The translations under genes were made by a program, and so were the position numbers. This document shows, in pieces, positions 44,501 through 59,500 of a stretch of DNA of 64,000 nt. The number at the start of each line of letters is the position of its first letter. Position 1 is the stretch's first letter. The stretch is from Fragum whitleyi. Lineage: Eukaryota; Mollusca; Bivalvia; Cardiida; Cardiidae. The stretch lies in NCBI GenBank assembly GCA_948146395.1, contig OX411559.1:32642708-32706707 (forward strand). Direction: 5' to 3'. A model generated the notes under the pieces. That model was given only the letters and a program-made list of their open reading frames with translations, ran no database searches and was not told where the DNA came from.

Positions 44501-47500
44501 ACAAGATGGCTCACCTGAGTCTCTGTGACCCATGGGACATCACAATAATTAAATGAGCAAATGTCAACAAGGGGAACATTTCTACAAAAGATCAATACCA
44601 TGGAACATTTTAAGCTAAGAGCAAGGACATGCCTTTTCGCTCTTTGATTCTATGTAAAATGGGATGCACCCGGTCGGAGCCCAAATGTGATCCCAGAGTC
44701 TTGATTAGAAAAAACTTGGTTGAGGTCCACTAAATGATGCTACATACTTAATATGAAAGCTGTCTGCCTTCTGGTTTCAGAGAAGACGATTTTTTAAGAT
44801 TTTCCTTTTTTTAACCCTCCATGCTCACATGAGCTAAAAGGGATCCGCCCTGGTGGAACCCACATATGCATTGAACCCAGGGTCCTGATGCGAACAAACT
44901 TAGTATGGACCATTAGATGATGCTGTATACCATATATGAAAGCTGTGTGCCTTTGGGTTTCAGAAAAGAAGATTTTTAAAGATTTCTGCTCTTTGATTCT
45001 CATTTAAAAGGGTTGCCCCCGGGTGGAGCCCAAATATGACACCAGGGTCTTGATATGAACAAACTTGGTAGAGGTTCCCTTACGGCTAGATGATGCCACA
45101 TATACCGGTAAATATGAAAGCTGTCTACCTTCTGGTTTCAGAGAAGAAGATTTTCCTTGTTTCACCCTTTTTGTTATGAGTAAAGGGAAAGTTAAGGGTG
45201 GATTTCATATATTTAAACAACTTTGGTAGAGCTTGACCCAGGGAACATCCTTGCCTAGTTTCATCAAGATTTGTCCACCGGTTTAGGAGGAGAAGTTTCA
45301 AGAAATTGTGGAAGATGGACGACTGAAGATGGACATTATATGATCACAAAAGCTTACCTTGAGCTTTTTGTGCTCAGGTGAGCTAAAAACATAGCTTCTA
45401 GAGTGTATACAAGGTTAATGTCGAAGACGCATGACAGACAACGCACGATGGGCATCATATGACCACAAAGTTCGCCTTGAGCACTTAGTGCTCAGGTGAG
45501 CTAAAAATAATCTTCAAATATTTAAACAAAATCAGAAAGAATTTACAAATTTTACTGTGCAAATTAGAAATTTAACAAAAAAACTTTTTTTGCACAGTAT
45601 AGATGCCATATTTTCATGTGTTGAATGCCGCTAATAACAATGTGCCACATTTCCAAACTGAAATAATCATATGATTTTTTTCACATTACACATATTTATT
45701 AACAAGACAGCATATTTACTCTTTTTAGGCAATACAAAACCTTGTTCTAATGAGATGTAGTTTTTTGTTTGGAAGAACACATCAACGTTAGAAATTGTGG
45801 AAAAATTGTAAATTCTGACAGATTCCTTTCCAAGCGATATACCAAAAAAAAAGATGAACATGTGCCAGTAGTTTGGAAGATGAAATTGTACTACTCTGGT
45901 ACTGCCTTTTCGCAGCCATCTTCAGCCTTACTCACTGTAATTATGTAAAAGAATTAATTATACATGTATCCATATTCTTTCTACTTTCATTTTAAGATTT
46001 TAGTTTTAACTCTAGCTGCGTGTAAAGGGAAAGTCATAGGTGTTCTCACTACATTCAAAGACAGGGTTTTAGGATGCATAATTTATATGTAAGGAAACGA
46101 ATTCCCATGCCCGACTTGTCCAACTCAGGCTTTTGTACTAGCGGACAAGTAAATTTTTCTAAGCCACTTGTCCAAGGACAAGTAAATACCAGGGCGAATC
46201 TTGGAATGTTACTTAAAAGAATCAAGAGAGAAATCATCCTAATGTTCATATCATAGGGTAGAAAACATTGTTTTTAATGAAGAAAATGCTGGATTTGACA
46301 AATAGCCTCTAATCAAAGTTAGTTTAACCAGGGGTGTGGAAATATGAGTTTTCTCCACTTGTCCCTGGACAAGTAAAAGCGGATTTTCTACTTGTCCAGG
46401 ATCAAAATGAACTTGTCCGCTACAGAGTAAATGGGAAAAAAAATGAAAAAACATTGTTTTTAATGAAGAAAATGCTGGATACCAGCATTTTCTTCATCAA
46501 AAGGCAATGTTTTTTCATTTTTTTTCCCATTTACTCTGTAGCGGACAAGTTCATTTTGATCCTGGACAAGTAGAAAATCCGCTTTTACTTGTCCAGGGAC
46601 AAGTGGAGAAAACTCATATTTCCACACCCCTGTTTAAACTAACTTTGATTAGAGGCTATTTGTCAAATATTCCTGCATTGTTGCTTCAATAATTAAACAA
46701 CAAGGGGCCATCATATTTCAGGGTTTTTTTTACATAGCAGCATAAAGCATTCTTGATTATTAAGAATTTAAGAGTCTCACTTAAATCAAGCTAGTTGAAC
46801 CTAATATGCATCTCAAAACGCAGTTATTGAGACTGTTCACACCTGAGACATTTCACTATTCAGATGTTTCACTACCTTTTTGTATTTGTATTGACGTTTC
46901 ACTACCTTTTTTATAAATAGGTTATTAAATATCCATTTAACCATTTTTGGGTTTGTTTTTTTTAAATTAAGTGAATTAAGTAATTTAATTTGTGATTTTG
47001 AAAATGAAGTAGAATTTTACTTCTTAATTATACCATGTACGACATTGCTGGTTTTATCAATGGCAGGTATATAAATCATGATGAGACATTAATGGTTATC
47101 ATCTGTTGTTGTTATAGAATGCACATGGTTATGAATAAGAGTGCGATTACAGAAAATTGCATGTGTTACATATAGACAATCAGCTGACTAGTGATTTAAT
47201 AGAAAATATATAAGAAGATCTTATGTATAAATAATTTGCACAGGAAGTTTAAATTGCCTTTTTTCTAAATCAAAAGAAGAGGTTGCAGATTGTCAACTGC
47301 CTGTTGTAATGTCTAGGAATTTGATAAGGCTGGAGGGGTGACAATACTTTTTTTTCCCGAGAGGGTCCCAAGGCCTCACATCAGACAGTTTTGAGAGTCC
47401 TAGCTACTGATATGGGGGTCTCAGACTCTCAAAACCTGCGTCCCTTAAAACCCTGCATGTAACTGATGTTTCTTTGTGATACTTTTCATCCCCCTACCCT

Positions 47501-50500
47501 CTTTCTGGGAAATACTGGGCATAGCGGCCCCTAGCCTAGGCCGAGGCACTTTTCTAATCAACCCGACCCACATCCCTGGCTAATTGAAAGTGTACGAATA
47601 AGACAGAAGCAGTAAGGCTGGGGCCTTTTCTCTTAGAGAATCTTACTTGCCTTTATTGGATAGAATGTAAATAATAGAGTGAAAATTGAACCAACCCCTC
47701 TCTTCAATGCCTCCATTAATTCGATGCACTGGCATGACAAAATAATTTTTAAATTGCTACTCAGGTATTTTGAATCACTTGGGATTCCCAACCCCTAGAA
47801 GCATTTTAAAATGTGACAAGTTGTTTAGACATGCAAGATGGATATCAATCACATTCTATCAAAAAAGTTCACGAAACATCTTGCTCATGTGAGCTGAAAA
47901 CACTCATTCCATTCTAGTGTTTACTTTGATCAAACAAAGTTTGTACGTGGAAAGGGAGGATAAGTGTATAAATCTTTTCATAATTTCTCCAAGTCAATGA
48001 AAAAAACCAAATAAGAACAAACAAAAATGAAAAAAAACTCAACATTTCAAAAGTTGAGTATCACAAGCTGTACAAAACTTTTCAAAGTGCATACATTTTG
48101 AAGAATTTCGTATCCGAATTATGGTTCGTCCGGTTACTGGTACATTTAGGTTGGTGCTTTTTTTTCTTTCTTGGTAGTTTTTGAACAAGCCTATAACAGT
48201 ATATCAACTAATTTATTGGTGTTACTGACAATAAGAATTTCCTTTTACTTATTTATCCTTACAAAAAGGAGAGTATTTCCACCGAGAACCAGGTGTTGAC
48301 AAACGCGAAATTAGGACATGCTGACAAGAATCACATTTCGACATTTTTGCAATATAATTGCGATAACATCAAAGAATCGTGGCCTGAATTTAACCCTTCA
48401 TAACGAAATACATAAATAAAAACTTGTTTGACTTACTTTTTGACATTTTGTATCCTTCTTCACCGAATTATCTTGAGTAATGTCACTACGCAGTCGCAGT
48501 ACATCGGCTTCGTAAAAAACCGCGAAAATCGAAACAGTCGCTATTTCTTGGTCACGGATAAGTTCACAGTTATGTTCATGCGGATCTCTTCGGGATATAC
48601 GTCAAGGGGACCGATATTTGCCGAGCAAGGGAAGCAACTCAAATAAGAGGCATTGGACAAAACGGACATTCGGTGTCAATTGGATAATGGGCTAATTTTA
48701 TTAGGTGTTCAAATGCGATTTCAGAACATAATCTTGGACTTCCGACCTTTTTGGAAAAATTTAGGGGCTAGTAGCCCTTAGTCCAAAATAGAACATAATC
48801 CTGTCCTGTACCAATATTTTAATCCCTAATCTGGAAATGTTAGAGCGGACAGACGGACGGACGGACGGACGACGGACGGACGACGGACAGTGAGTGATCA
48901 CAATAGCTCACCTTGAGCACTTAGTGCTCAGGTGAGCTAAAAATGTAACCCAAGGAACATATTGGTAAAGTTTCATTAAAATAGGCCCAGTGGTTCAGGG
49001 GGAGATGTCGTTCAAAGATTTCGGGCTCAAAATAAGCCCAACCCTGCCACGCCCATATATCTTGGCCAATCGAAATTTCAGGTACAATTTTAAGGAAAGA
49101 GTCAACAAAGGAACATTCTGGTAATTTCATTAAAATAGGCCCAGTGGTTCAGGAGGAGATGTCGTTCAAAGATTTCAAAGTGAAAAAATGCCACACCCTG
49201 CCACACCAATATTTATGGGCCAATCTGAATTTAGTGAACAATTTTCAAAGAGGGTCACCATAGGAACATTCTGGCAACGTTTCATTGCAATCAGCGCAGT
49301 GGTTCAGGAGAAGAAGTTTTTAAGATTGTTGACAACGGACAACTCATGACAGGCGATGAAAGACGGACTCAGGACCACCCTAAAAGCTCCCCTTGAGCAT
49401 GTGCTCAGGTGAGATAAAAAGGAGTGTTTCAGACGTACAGATAAGAGGGGGTAGAGCCAGACTAAAATCTTTATTTCTCGACAAAAACCTTTGTTGTGGG
49501 TACTCCCTCTAGCTGTTGCTCTGGTGTTTGCATGCTAAAAAGGTGTATGAGGGATGTTCAATTTTTATCCGGATTAGCTCAATAAATCATCATTGATTTA
49601 TCGATATGTGAAAAAAGTATACTCATATTAACAGGACACTTCATATGCTCAAACTTGCCAAAACCTGAAGCATTTGAACGATGTATATTCATTTCACATG
49701 CAAACAAAAATACTTGGGTATTAGGTGGCAGCGCACAGAACATGATGTTAGGGATGTTGTCGAAAATCGAGACATTTGTTGTTGTGTAATTTAGCTTGTC
49801 ACGGCTCGTTCCTGTAATTAAGCTGTGCTTTTATGGTTTGTATAAAGGTAAAATCGAATGGTGCAAAATCAAAGTTCTCAGAAAGGTGCCCTTAGAAAAT
49901 CGCATATATTGCAGAGACTCGACAATCGACGTCCCTACAGTTGCTTGGATAAGTTTCTCTCTGTTTACTCTGCCTCTTATCTCACGGGGCACGGAAGCGT
50001 CTTCACCGATAAAAATAAAGCATTTGGAAGAATGAAACATTCCTTTTCAGGATTTGATTTATGTCTTTCGGTATTTTTGTAGAATTCGAATAGAATAATT
50101 AAAAATCGAAATTCCGAGCATTCAGTTGACGTCGTCTAGAATGTTCCGAAACACTTACCCTGCCACATTTTAGACGAACCTTATCGAAAAATTCTACGGC
50201 CAAATTACTTCAAATTAGGACAAGGCATTTGTAATACTTATCCAGCAACTCAATTAATTTTCAAGTTTTTCAACATTTAGAAAAGAGAGAATATTTACAA
50301 ACGAAGATCAAATATATGGATTATTTTATCTGCTGAGCCAGGTACTCGTTACCATGGTATTTCATATGTCAAATGCTCGAGCGTTATGTTCGATAACAAT
50401 ACCAATTTTACATAACCAAATGTGGATTGAATTCCGAAAGCGAAAGATACCAAATTAAGTTTTTGATTGCTTCAAAAATGAAATTTTGTGAGGCAAAATC

Positions 50501-53500
50501 CGGTTAATTTTTTAACAATCCTCGTATAATATGCGGAATATACTAACAGGATATTTGATACATGTTGTGATGAAGAATTATTTATCTCATAGCTTCCCTT
50601 TTCTTCTACAACAAACAGCCACCAGAGTTTCATCATCCAATGAAGCCAGTGTTTACCTTATATCACCTGTCTGATAACATAACACAATATCAGGCAGTCT
50701 ATTTTAAGAAACAATTTGCATATACTTTCACCTGAATTTCTTTAATTCTTAAGGGTTTATTATAATTTAGAGCTGAAAAATGATTGCATTATAAATAGAA
50801 TAACATGTTTCTGTCTTAAAATATCAGTCTTATCTGGTTTAGGCTTCGTGAAATTATCATGACTTGGCAAAGCCTCATCATGATAAATTCTCCCATTTTA
50901 TCTGGTTTAGGCTTTGTGAAATTATCATGACTCGGCAAAGCCTCATCATGATAAATTCTCCCAACTCCCACCAGATAACATTGATATTTTGAGACACTAA
51001 CATGTTATTCTCTATAGCCTTGTCTTGAATCACATTCTAAATGTCATCATCACGAAGTCGTACAAAGCACATTACTGCATAAAATGTGCGCATTCAAGTC
51101 ATTGTGGGCATAATGTTCAATGGACATAAAGAGGGCATTAACAGAAAAAAAGTGGATTTATCAGTAAATTCACTCACCATTATCACCTGACTTTTTTTAC
51201 TTAAATATTCTTGATTTGAGCCTAAACAGACTTTGAAAAGGGAACTGCACTGTCAAGTGCGACAGTTTTCTTTTTGTTGTGTAAATTTGTATGAAATCCA
51301 ACTAGCTGGTCAACTGTAGCAACTATTCTAAAACATGTTGTCATTTGGTAGAGGGGCACGGTAACGACGTCAAAATGACGCTAGGGTATTGATAACTTTC
51401 GTTGAAAGTCAGCACTTGACAAAATACTCAACTCAAGAATTAACACAATTTCTGTATTGAATAAATTGAATTAAATGCTGTTTTCATATCCATCTGATCC
51501 AAAATGATGAATTTATATATTAACCCTTTGCTGTTTAATCCCTGCTTTTTACGTGCCTGTGATTTAATGATTAAGAAAACATTGTGAAAAAAGAAGAAAT
51601 TGCTTCTGACAAGCAATTTCTTCTTATTCCACACTATTTTCTACCCTACTGAATGGTTATTTTTCAAATTAAACCCACTTTTAATTTTCGTCTGCAAAAC
51701 CTTTGAATTTGGACGGGTCCAAAATTTGGTAAAACAGGAAAGGATTAATGTGACTTTAAAATACTGAACTGAGACAAGTACAGATCAAATGTCGAGGAGA
51801 CGTTTTCCATTCTCTGAGTGTCATCCTTCAGAAATGCATTCCATTCAAATAAACCTTTTAAACCATTCAAAAAGAAGGTATCTGCCCACATTTGAAGACC
51901 TTATAGCATATTTTACCACTTAACTTTTATATGAGGTTTTCCATAGGTCCAGTAGAACTTTATAATTGCCCGGTTGTATATGGCTGCGCCGGTGCCGTCA
52001 TTTCGAAATTCAAATAATGACACCTGCCCTTAGCTCATTGACTTTGAATTCAAAAGTACCAAATGGATTATGCTTAGATTTTTCAACATCCTAACTGATT
52101 ATGGCAACATGTAAAAAGGCGTAGTTTGGAAGGGTTTGGTCAAAATTGAGGAGACAATTACTAGTAGTAACACTAGGAAGCAACGTTATAAAATGGGTTG
52201 CGCCAGTGGCAACTTCTCAGAAATATCAAATGTTGGATTTTTTACATCATAGTCATAGTACACTCTTGAAAATTTAGTATTATGTCAACATTAAATAGTT
52301 TTAGATGTGTACAAAATTCAATTTATTTCCGTTGGGAAATTCCAAAATTATAGTAAAAGTCCACTTATTTTTTTATCCCCGCTCGTAGCATTTCTATTCT
52401 AGGTTCAATTAAGATCAACTTGACTCAAGTAAAATCTCAGACAGAGATCACACGAAAAAATTCAGAAAAGACTGTTTTAAAACATAGATTTGGGTCTTCT
52501 TAAATGTCGTATGAAGAGGATATTAAACAAAAGGTCAGAAACTACTAAATTTATTAAATGAGTCTGACAAATGTTTATAAACTACCAAGTTTATAATGTC
52601 ATCTAACCCTTTGCTGTTTAATCCCTGCTTTTTACGTGCCTGTGATTTTATGATTGAGAAAACATTATGAAAAAAGAAGAAATTGCTTCTGACAAGCAAT
52701 TTCTTCTTTTTCCACACTATTTTCTACCCTACTGAATGGTTATTTTTTAAATTAAATCCACTTTAAATTTTCGTCTGCAAAACCTTTGAATTTGGACAGG
52801 TCCAAAATTTTGTAAAACAGGAAAGTGTAGTTAACAGCTCTGATAAAGTATTCTTTTTGAAGACCAGACTTACAAGATATTTTTTGTGTATTTGGTTCAC
52901 CACTTCCTTCGGTCTATTTACGAGTGTAGGATCATGCATTTGAGACACTTTGTGAGCTTCTGTTATGTCTTTAACGATAGTCTGGATTTCCTGATTCATA
53001 AAAGAAGATAATATAGACTAGAAATTTGACAAATGACTATTAGTGATGGGCCAATAAACTGATTATAATAGATAATCAGTTGGTTGGGTGTGATGATTGT
53101 GATACTCAAATAAGAAATTTAATTATCAATTTTCAGTTCCTAACACATAAATGAAGGCTATAAAATATTGTTTTAAAAAAATCAGTTTGATGGCTCAGCA
53201 AAAAACAGTTGTAACTGCCCATATGTGTATAAGCAGTAACAACTGTTTCAAGCTGAGCTATTAAGTTGCCAGGTTGAAAAATCTTCAGAAAGAGTCTTTG
53301 GGTCATCAGTTTTAACTAATTTTTCAAATTTTATACTTCAAAGGATGATACTGTGAGTGCTGTATTAATTCCTAAGAAAACTAGAGCTTGTCACTGAATG
53401 TGACTTAATACCCCCGCAAGTGCTTTCAGAGAATGAGATACTTTCACAGAAGAGGTAAAAAATGCTTCAAATATAAAGATAACTCTTGGATTTGAGACCT

Positions 53501-56500
53501 CTAAATTGCGTCTAGCAAAACTTAAACATGCGATAAATGTTTTCAAGCTATTGAAGGAAAACTGAAGGAGGAGTTTGTAACACAAAATTACTAGTATATG
53601 TGAACGAAAAAGAAAAAAATGTAGTAAGTGTAAGGGCAGATAATTCTTAAACCAGGAGGAGTTGGGACCTCATAATTGTGTCTTGCAAAACTTCATATGT
53701 GGTAAAGGTTTGTATAAATTTCAAAGGTATTACATGAAAACTGATTAAAGGAACACTGAAGGAGGAATTTGGGAAACAAAATTACAAGTATACGTGTTCA
53801 AAAAGAAAAACTGTCTTAAGTTCAAGGGGAGATAATTCATAAACCTGTGGCAGTTGACACTTGAAATTTGTGTCTTGCAAAACTTCAACATGTGATAAAT
53901 GTTTGTATAATGTTTCATTACTATTGAATGAAAATTGCAGGAGGACTTTGCGACACAAAATTATGAGTACATGGTAATAAATAATAAAAAATGTCAAAGT
54001 TCAAGGGGAGATAACACATGAACCTAGGGGAGTTGACACTTGAAATTTGGGTCTTGCAAAACTTCAACATGTGATAAATGTATGTATAATGTTTCATAAC
54101 TATTGAATGAAAATTGAAGGAGGAGTTTGCGACACAAAATTATGAGTAAATTGTAACAAATAGGAAAAATGTCTTAAGTTCAAGGGGAGATAAATCATCA
54201 ACCTGGTGGAGTTGACACTTGAAATCAGCATCTTGCTCAACTTCAACTTGTGATCAATATTTGCATAATGTTTCATCACAATTGAATGAAAATTGAAGGA
54301 GGAGTTTGCGACACAAAATGAAAAGCACATGGTAACAAATAGGAAAAATTGTCTAAGATCAAGGGTAAACAATTCATGAACCAGGGGGAATTGGGAATTG
54401 CGACTTGAAATTTGCGTCTTGCAAAACTTCAACATGTGATGAATGTTTGTATAATGTTTCATAACTTTTGAATGAAAATTGAAGGAGGAGTTTGTGACAC
54501 AATATTATGAGTACATGGCATCAAATAGGAAAAATGTCTTAAGTTCAAAAGGAGATAATTCATGAACCTGGAAGAGTTGACACTTGAAATTTGCCTCTTG
54601 CAAAACTTCAACTTGTGATCAATATCTTAATAATGTTTCATTACAATTGAATGAAAATTCAAGGAGCAGTTTGCGACACAAAATTATAAGTACATGGTAA
54701 CAAAAAGGAAAATATGTCTAAGTTCAGGAAAAATGTCTTAAGTTCAAAAGGAGATAATTCATGAACCTGGAAGAGTTGACACTTGAAATTTGCGTCTTGC
54801 AAAACTTCAACTTGTGATCAATATTTCAACTAGAGCTTGTCACTGAATGTGACTTAATACCCCCGCAAGTGCTTTCAGAGAATGAGATACTTTGACAGAA
54901 GAAGCAAAATGCTTCAAATATAAAGATAACTCTTGCATTTGAGACCTCTAAATTGCGTCTTGCAAAACTGACACATGTGATAAATGTTTTCAAGCTATTG
55001 AAGGAAAACTGAAGGAGGAGTTTGGGAAACAAAATTACAAGTATATGTGTTCAAAAAGAAAAATTGTCTTAAGTTCAAGGGGAGACAATTCATAAACCTG
55101 TGGGAGTTTACACTTGAAATTTGTGTCTTGCAAAACTTCAACATGTGATAAATGTCTGTATACTGTTTCATTACTTTTGAATGGAAATTGCAGGAGGAGT
55201 TTGCGACACAAAATTATAAGTACATGGTACCAAATAGGAAAAAATGTCAAAGTTCAAGGGGAGATAACACATGAACCTGGGGGAGTTGACACTTGAAATT
55301 TGTGTCTTGCAAAACTTCAACATGTGATAATTGTTTATATAATGTTTCATAACTATTGAATGAAAACTGAAGGAGGAGTTTGGGTCACAAAATTATAAGT
55401 ACATTGTAACAAATAGAAAAAAAATGTCTTAAGATCAAGGGGACATTATTCATGAACCTGGTGGAGTTGACACTTGAAATTAGCCTCTTGCAAAACTTCA
55501 ACTTGTGATCAATATTTGCATAATGTTTCATTACAATTGAATGAAAATTGAAGGAGGAGTTTGCGACACAAAATGATAAGTACATGGTAACAAATAGAAA
55601 AAAATGTCTAAGTTCAAGGGGAAATAATTCATGAACCAGGGGGAATTGAGACTTGCAATTTGCGTCTTGCAAAACTTCAACTTTTGATGAATGTTTGTAT
55701 GATATTTCATAACTATTGAATGAAAATTGAAGGAGGAGTTTGCGACACAAAATTATAAGTAAATGGTAACAAATAGAAAAAAATGTCTTAAGTTCAAGGG
55801 GAGATAATAAGTGAACCTGGGCGAGTTGACACTTGAAATTTGCCTCTTGCAAAACTTCATTATGTGATGTATGTTTGTATAATATTTCATAATTATTGAA
55901 TGAAAATTGAAGGAGGAGTTTGCGACACAAAATGATAAGTATATGGTAACAAATAGGAAAAAATGTCTAAGTTCAAGGGGAGATAATTCATGAACCAGGG
56001 GAAGTTGGGACCTGAAAATTGCGTCTTGCAAAACTTCAACATGTGATGAATGTTTCTATAAAGTTTCAAGGCTTTTGAAGGAAAACTGAAGGAGGAGTTC
56101 GCAACACAAAATTACTACTATTTGTGTCCACAGACGGACGGACAGACGGACGGACGGACGCACGGATGGACAGACAGACAGGCTGATTCCAGTATACCCC
56201 CGAAAACATTCGTTTTGCGGGGGTATAATAATGTTTCATTACAATTGAATGAAAATTGAAGGAGGAGTTTGCGACACAAAATTATAAGTACATGGTAACA
56301 AATAGGAAAAAATGTCTAAGTTCAAGGGGAGATAATTCATGAACCAGGGGAAGTTGGGACCTAAAAATTGCGTCTTGCTCAACTTCAACATGTGATGAAT
56401 GTTTCTAGTAAGTTTCAAAGCTTTTGAAGGAAAACTGAAGGAGGAGTTTGCGACACAAATTTACAACTATTTGTGTCCACAGACGGACAGACAGACAGAC

Positions 56501-59500
56501 AGATGCACGGACAGACAGGCTAATTCCAGTATTCCCCCGAAAAACATTCATTTTGCGCGGGTATAATGATGGTACAATCTTTCATTTGTTAATGTATTCT
56601 TCCAACTAAAAACCAATCATCATTGTGTTTTGAAACCGATTGCCCGACACTAATGACTGTAAATCAAACTGGACAAGATGGCATGCAGATCAGTTACAGA
56701 AGCTGGGTAATCCACAAACTTCTAATTAAGGTAGTGGACCTGTTTGTTTGTTTGAATGGGTTTTACGCCGCTTTCAACAATTTCGCAGTTATATCGCCGC
56801 GGCCGGAGACCTAACAATGAATTCCTGGTATTTCCTTCACCTGTACTACCATCACACCCTTTCCTAGCCTCCGACTGCTATCTCACATAGGTTTACGATT
56901 ATCTACCCATAGGAGAGAGACAAACGTCGGAAAGGATATTTGCCGCCACCAGGAATCGAACCCACGACTTCCAGATTGGAAGTCTTATGCCTAACCAACT
57001 GCGCTATGGTGGCGGCGTAGTGGACCTGTAATAGTTCCACAACCTTTCAGAAGAAATGAACTTGAACAGTGTTTACCGAGGTTTCCTAATGAAAATCATT
57101 AGGAAACCTCTGTAAACATTGTGAAAGTTCATCAGTTTGGAACGATTGTGGAACTATAATGGGTCTTTCACACGTAGGTTTATATGACATCACAATCATC
57201 GAGAGTAAAACAAAATCAACAAAATATTACAACTGGGCATATCATAATTTGATTACAAAGTGCATTATTTTGCTGCATTTTGTCATCAAAAATAATATGC
57301 CCAAAAGATCTTTAAAGACAAACTGAGAGCATCAAAAAAATTATTTGAAAACCGAGAACTCAACAATGGGTCATCATATTCATTTTGAAAATAAAATTTA
57401 AATGAAAATCTACAATTATTTAAGACTGAAAAAAAGATTTAGAAAAAGATGAGAGTATAAACCTTGAGTGGCTGATCTTTGTCTATATATCTTGCTTAAA
57501 CTCCTGATTCACCATGCAGAGTTTGACACTAATCAAATACAATATGCCGAAAAGATCTTTAAAGAAAATCTGAGAGCATCAAAAAATTATTCTTCTTATT
57601 GCATATTGACCAAAGTACAACTAGAAGCCGTTATACCTAAAAATAAAAACGACCCAAAATTACTACACTTAGGTAATTTCTAGTTTAAGAAAAAGTCCGA
57701 GTGATATTCTGAATGATAGTGTTGTAAAATCGGACAAAAATTAGAATCCAAAATCGAGTTGAATCAGAAACTGCTTTCGATTCAATTATTGATTAATAAT
57801 CAAAACTGATTTGTACACATAAAAATGTTTTTTTCTAATTTGTAAAAGGGTCAAGAATTTTATTTACTTGGAACAAGAATATACTCAAAAAACTAAGTTA
57901 ATTCCAAATTTCTCATTCAAATAGACTGAAGTCTCTATATCCATCAATCTGGTTTCTTTCAAGTTACAGTTTTACCAAGCATCGAATAAAGGATACTCTT
58001 ATTAACAGCATCTTTTTTATGCTTGGTGAACTATCAAAGTGAAAACAATAACAACAACAACAACCAATTAATTGATTTTCCAAGATCAGAATAATAGAAA
58101 CTTTGGAGAGAATCGATCGATTAATCGATGTTTTCCGATTATCCTTACAACACTACTGAATGACCTTACCGAAACAGTCATGGAACCCTGATGTAATGTC
58201 GGAGAAACAGATCTTGTTGTTGTTGTACAATATGGAGATTCGGTGTTTGACAAGGTTTCTGACATAGACATGTTTTCTGGGGAACTTATTACTGACCCTG
58301 GAAAAAAGTAAATAATGGATAAATCGTTGGCACAGTGAGAAATAATTGAAACTGCCTACAAGAAATATCACAAAATGTGCTACTTTACAAAGAAATCAAA
58401 AACTATGACAACAAGGATATAGCGTAAGCTTGGATTTTCTCCGAAAATCAGCTGAGATAAAAGCGATTTGAATGAGGTATATGAGCACTCTCTTAAGCAT
58501 TCTAATGAAACTGCTGATAGATTGGAACAATATAATAAGTCAAAAGCTATACAGTTACAGGGCTTGGCTAGTGTTTGAAATTGGTTTAAACCCATTTTTT
58601 TACATTCTTTTGGAAACAAGTTTTTACAACTTCTATTAATCTCTCTCCATTCTGCTTCCTGTTTGAAATTGACGAGTCATTTACTCCTAAACAATGGAAT
58701 TCTAGGGGTCAAAACTCATTATAAACAGGTCAAATAACATACAGAAATGGCAAATTGTGAGTAGAATTTCACAGGTTTCAGTGTAAATTGACCTTTACCA
58801 CAAATAGAAATAATAAAATGTAGAAATCTAAATAGTATACAAAATACATCTTTGAAAATTTGAGTAATGCAACCAAGTACTGACCCTTAGAATTTTCTCT
58901 CAAGGGGGTCAAATGACCCACTTTGGAGAAATTTCATAGGGTCAAAAAAGGATGTTTTCAGATTTTTGAGGGTATAAATCCAGGTTTAGGGGTCAAACAC
59001 AAGCCCTGCAAATATTATAAACATGAAATTGGCATTTAATTTAATAAGCTTGCTCAGAGCTCCATCTGATGCTCTCAAAGCACTCAAACACTCTCCGAAA
59101 TTGTTCATAACACTTTGAAATCCTTCAAAATGATCAACAACTTCATTGGGGTCTGTGGTCTAGAGGTAGAGCTTCAGCCTCTAAACCAAAAGGTCCTGAG
59201 TTCGATTCCCAGGAGCAGTTTTTGATCTTAGTTCTTTCATTGGCCCTCACATTTAGCGCATGTACTGGTGAATTTTCCAGGAAGAAGAATCCAGAGGGAT
59301 TAAACGAAGTTGTAAGATCTTCCTTGTTTCCCAGTTGATGTAAAATAAATAGGTTTAAAAAATAAACCAACAACTTCATTCAAATCATTCAAACCGTTCA
59401 ACAACTTTTTTGAATGGAGTAAATTTTCAAGCATATGATTGGTCCTTCAAGACACATATAGACGGCGGAGTGTGGCAACTTTATTAAAGGGATGTCATGA

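Noticed and set aside
46251..46692. Mirror-image open frames on both strands (for example the MFFHFFSHLLCSGQ type)
   Set aside because: They arise from the palindrome: the same sequence is read on each arm.
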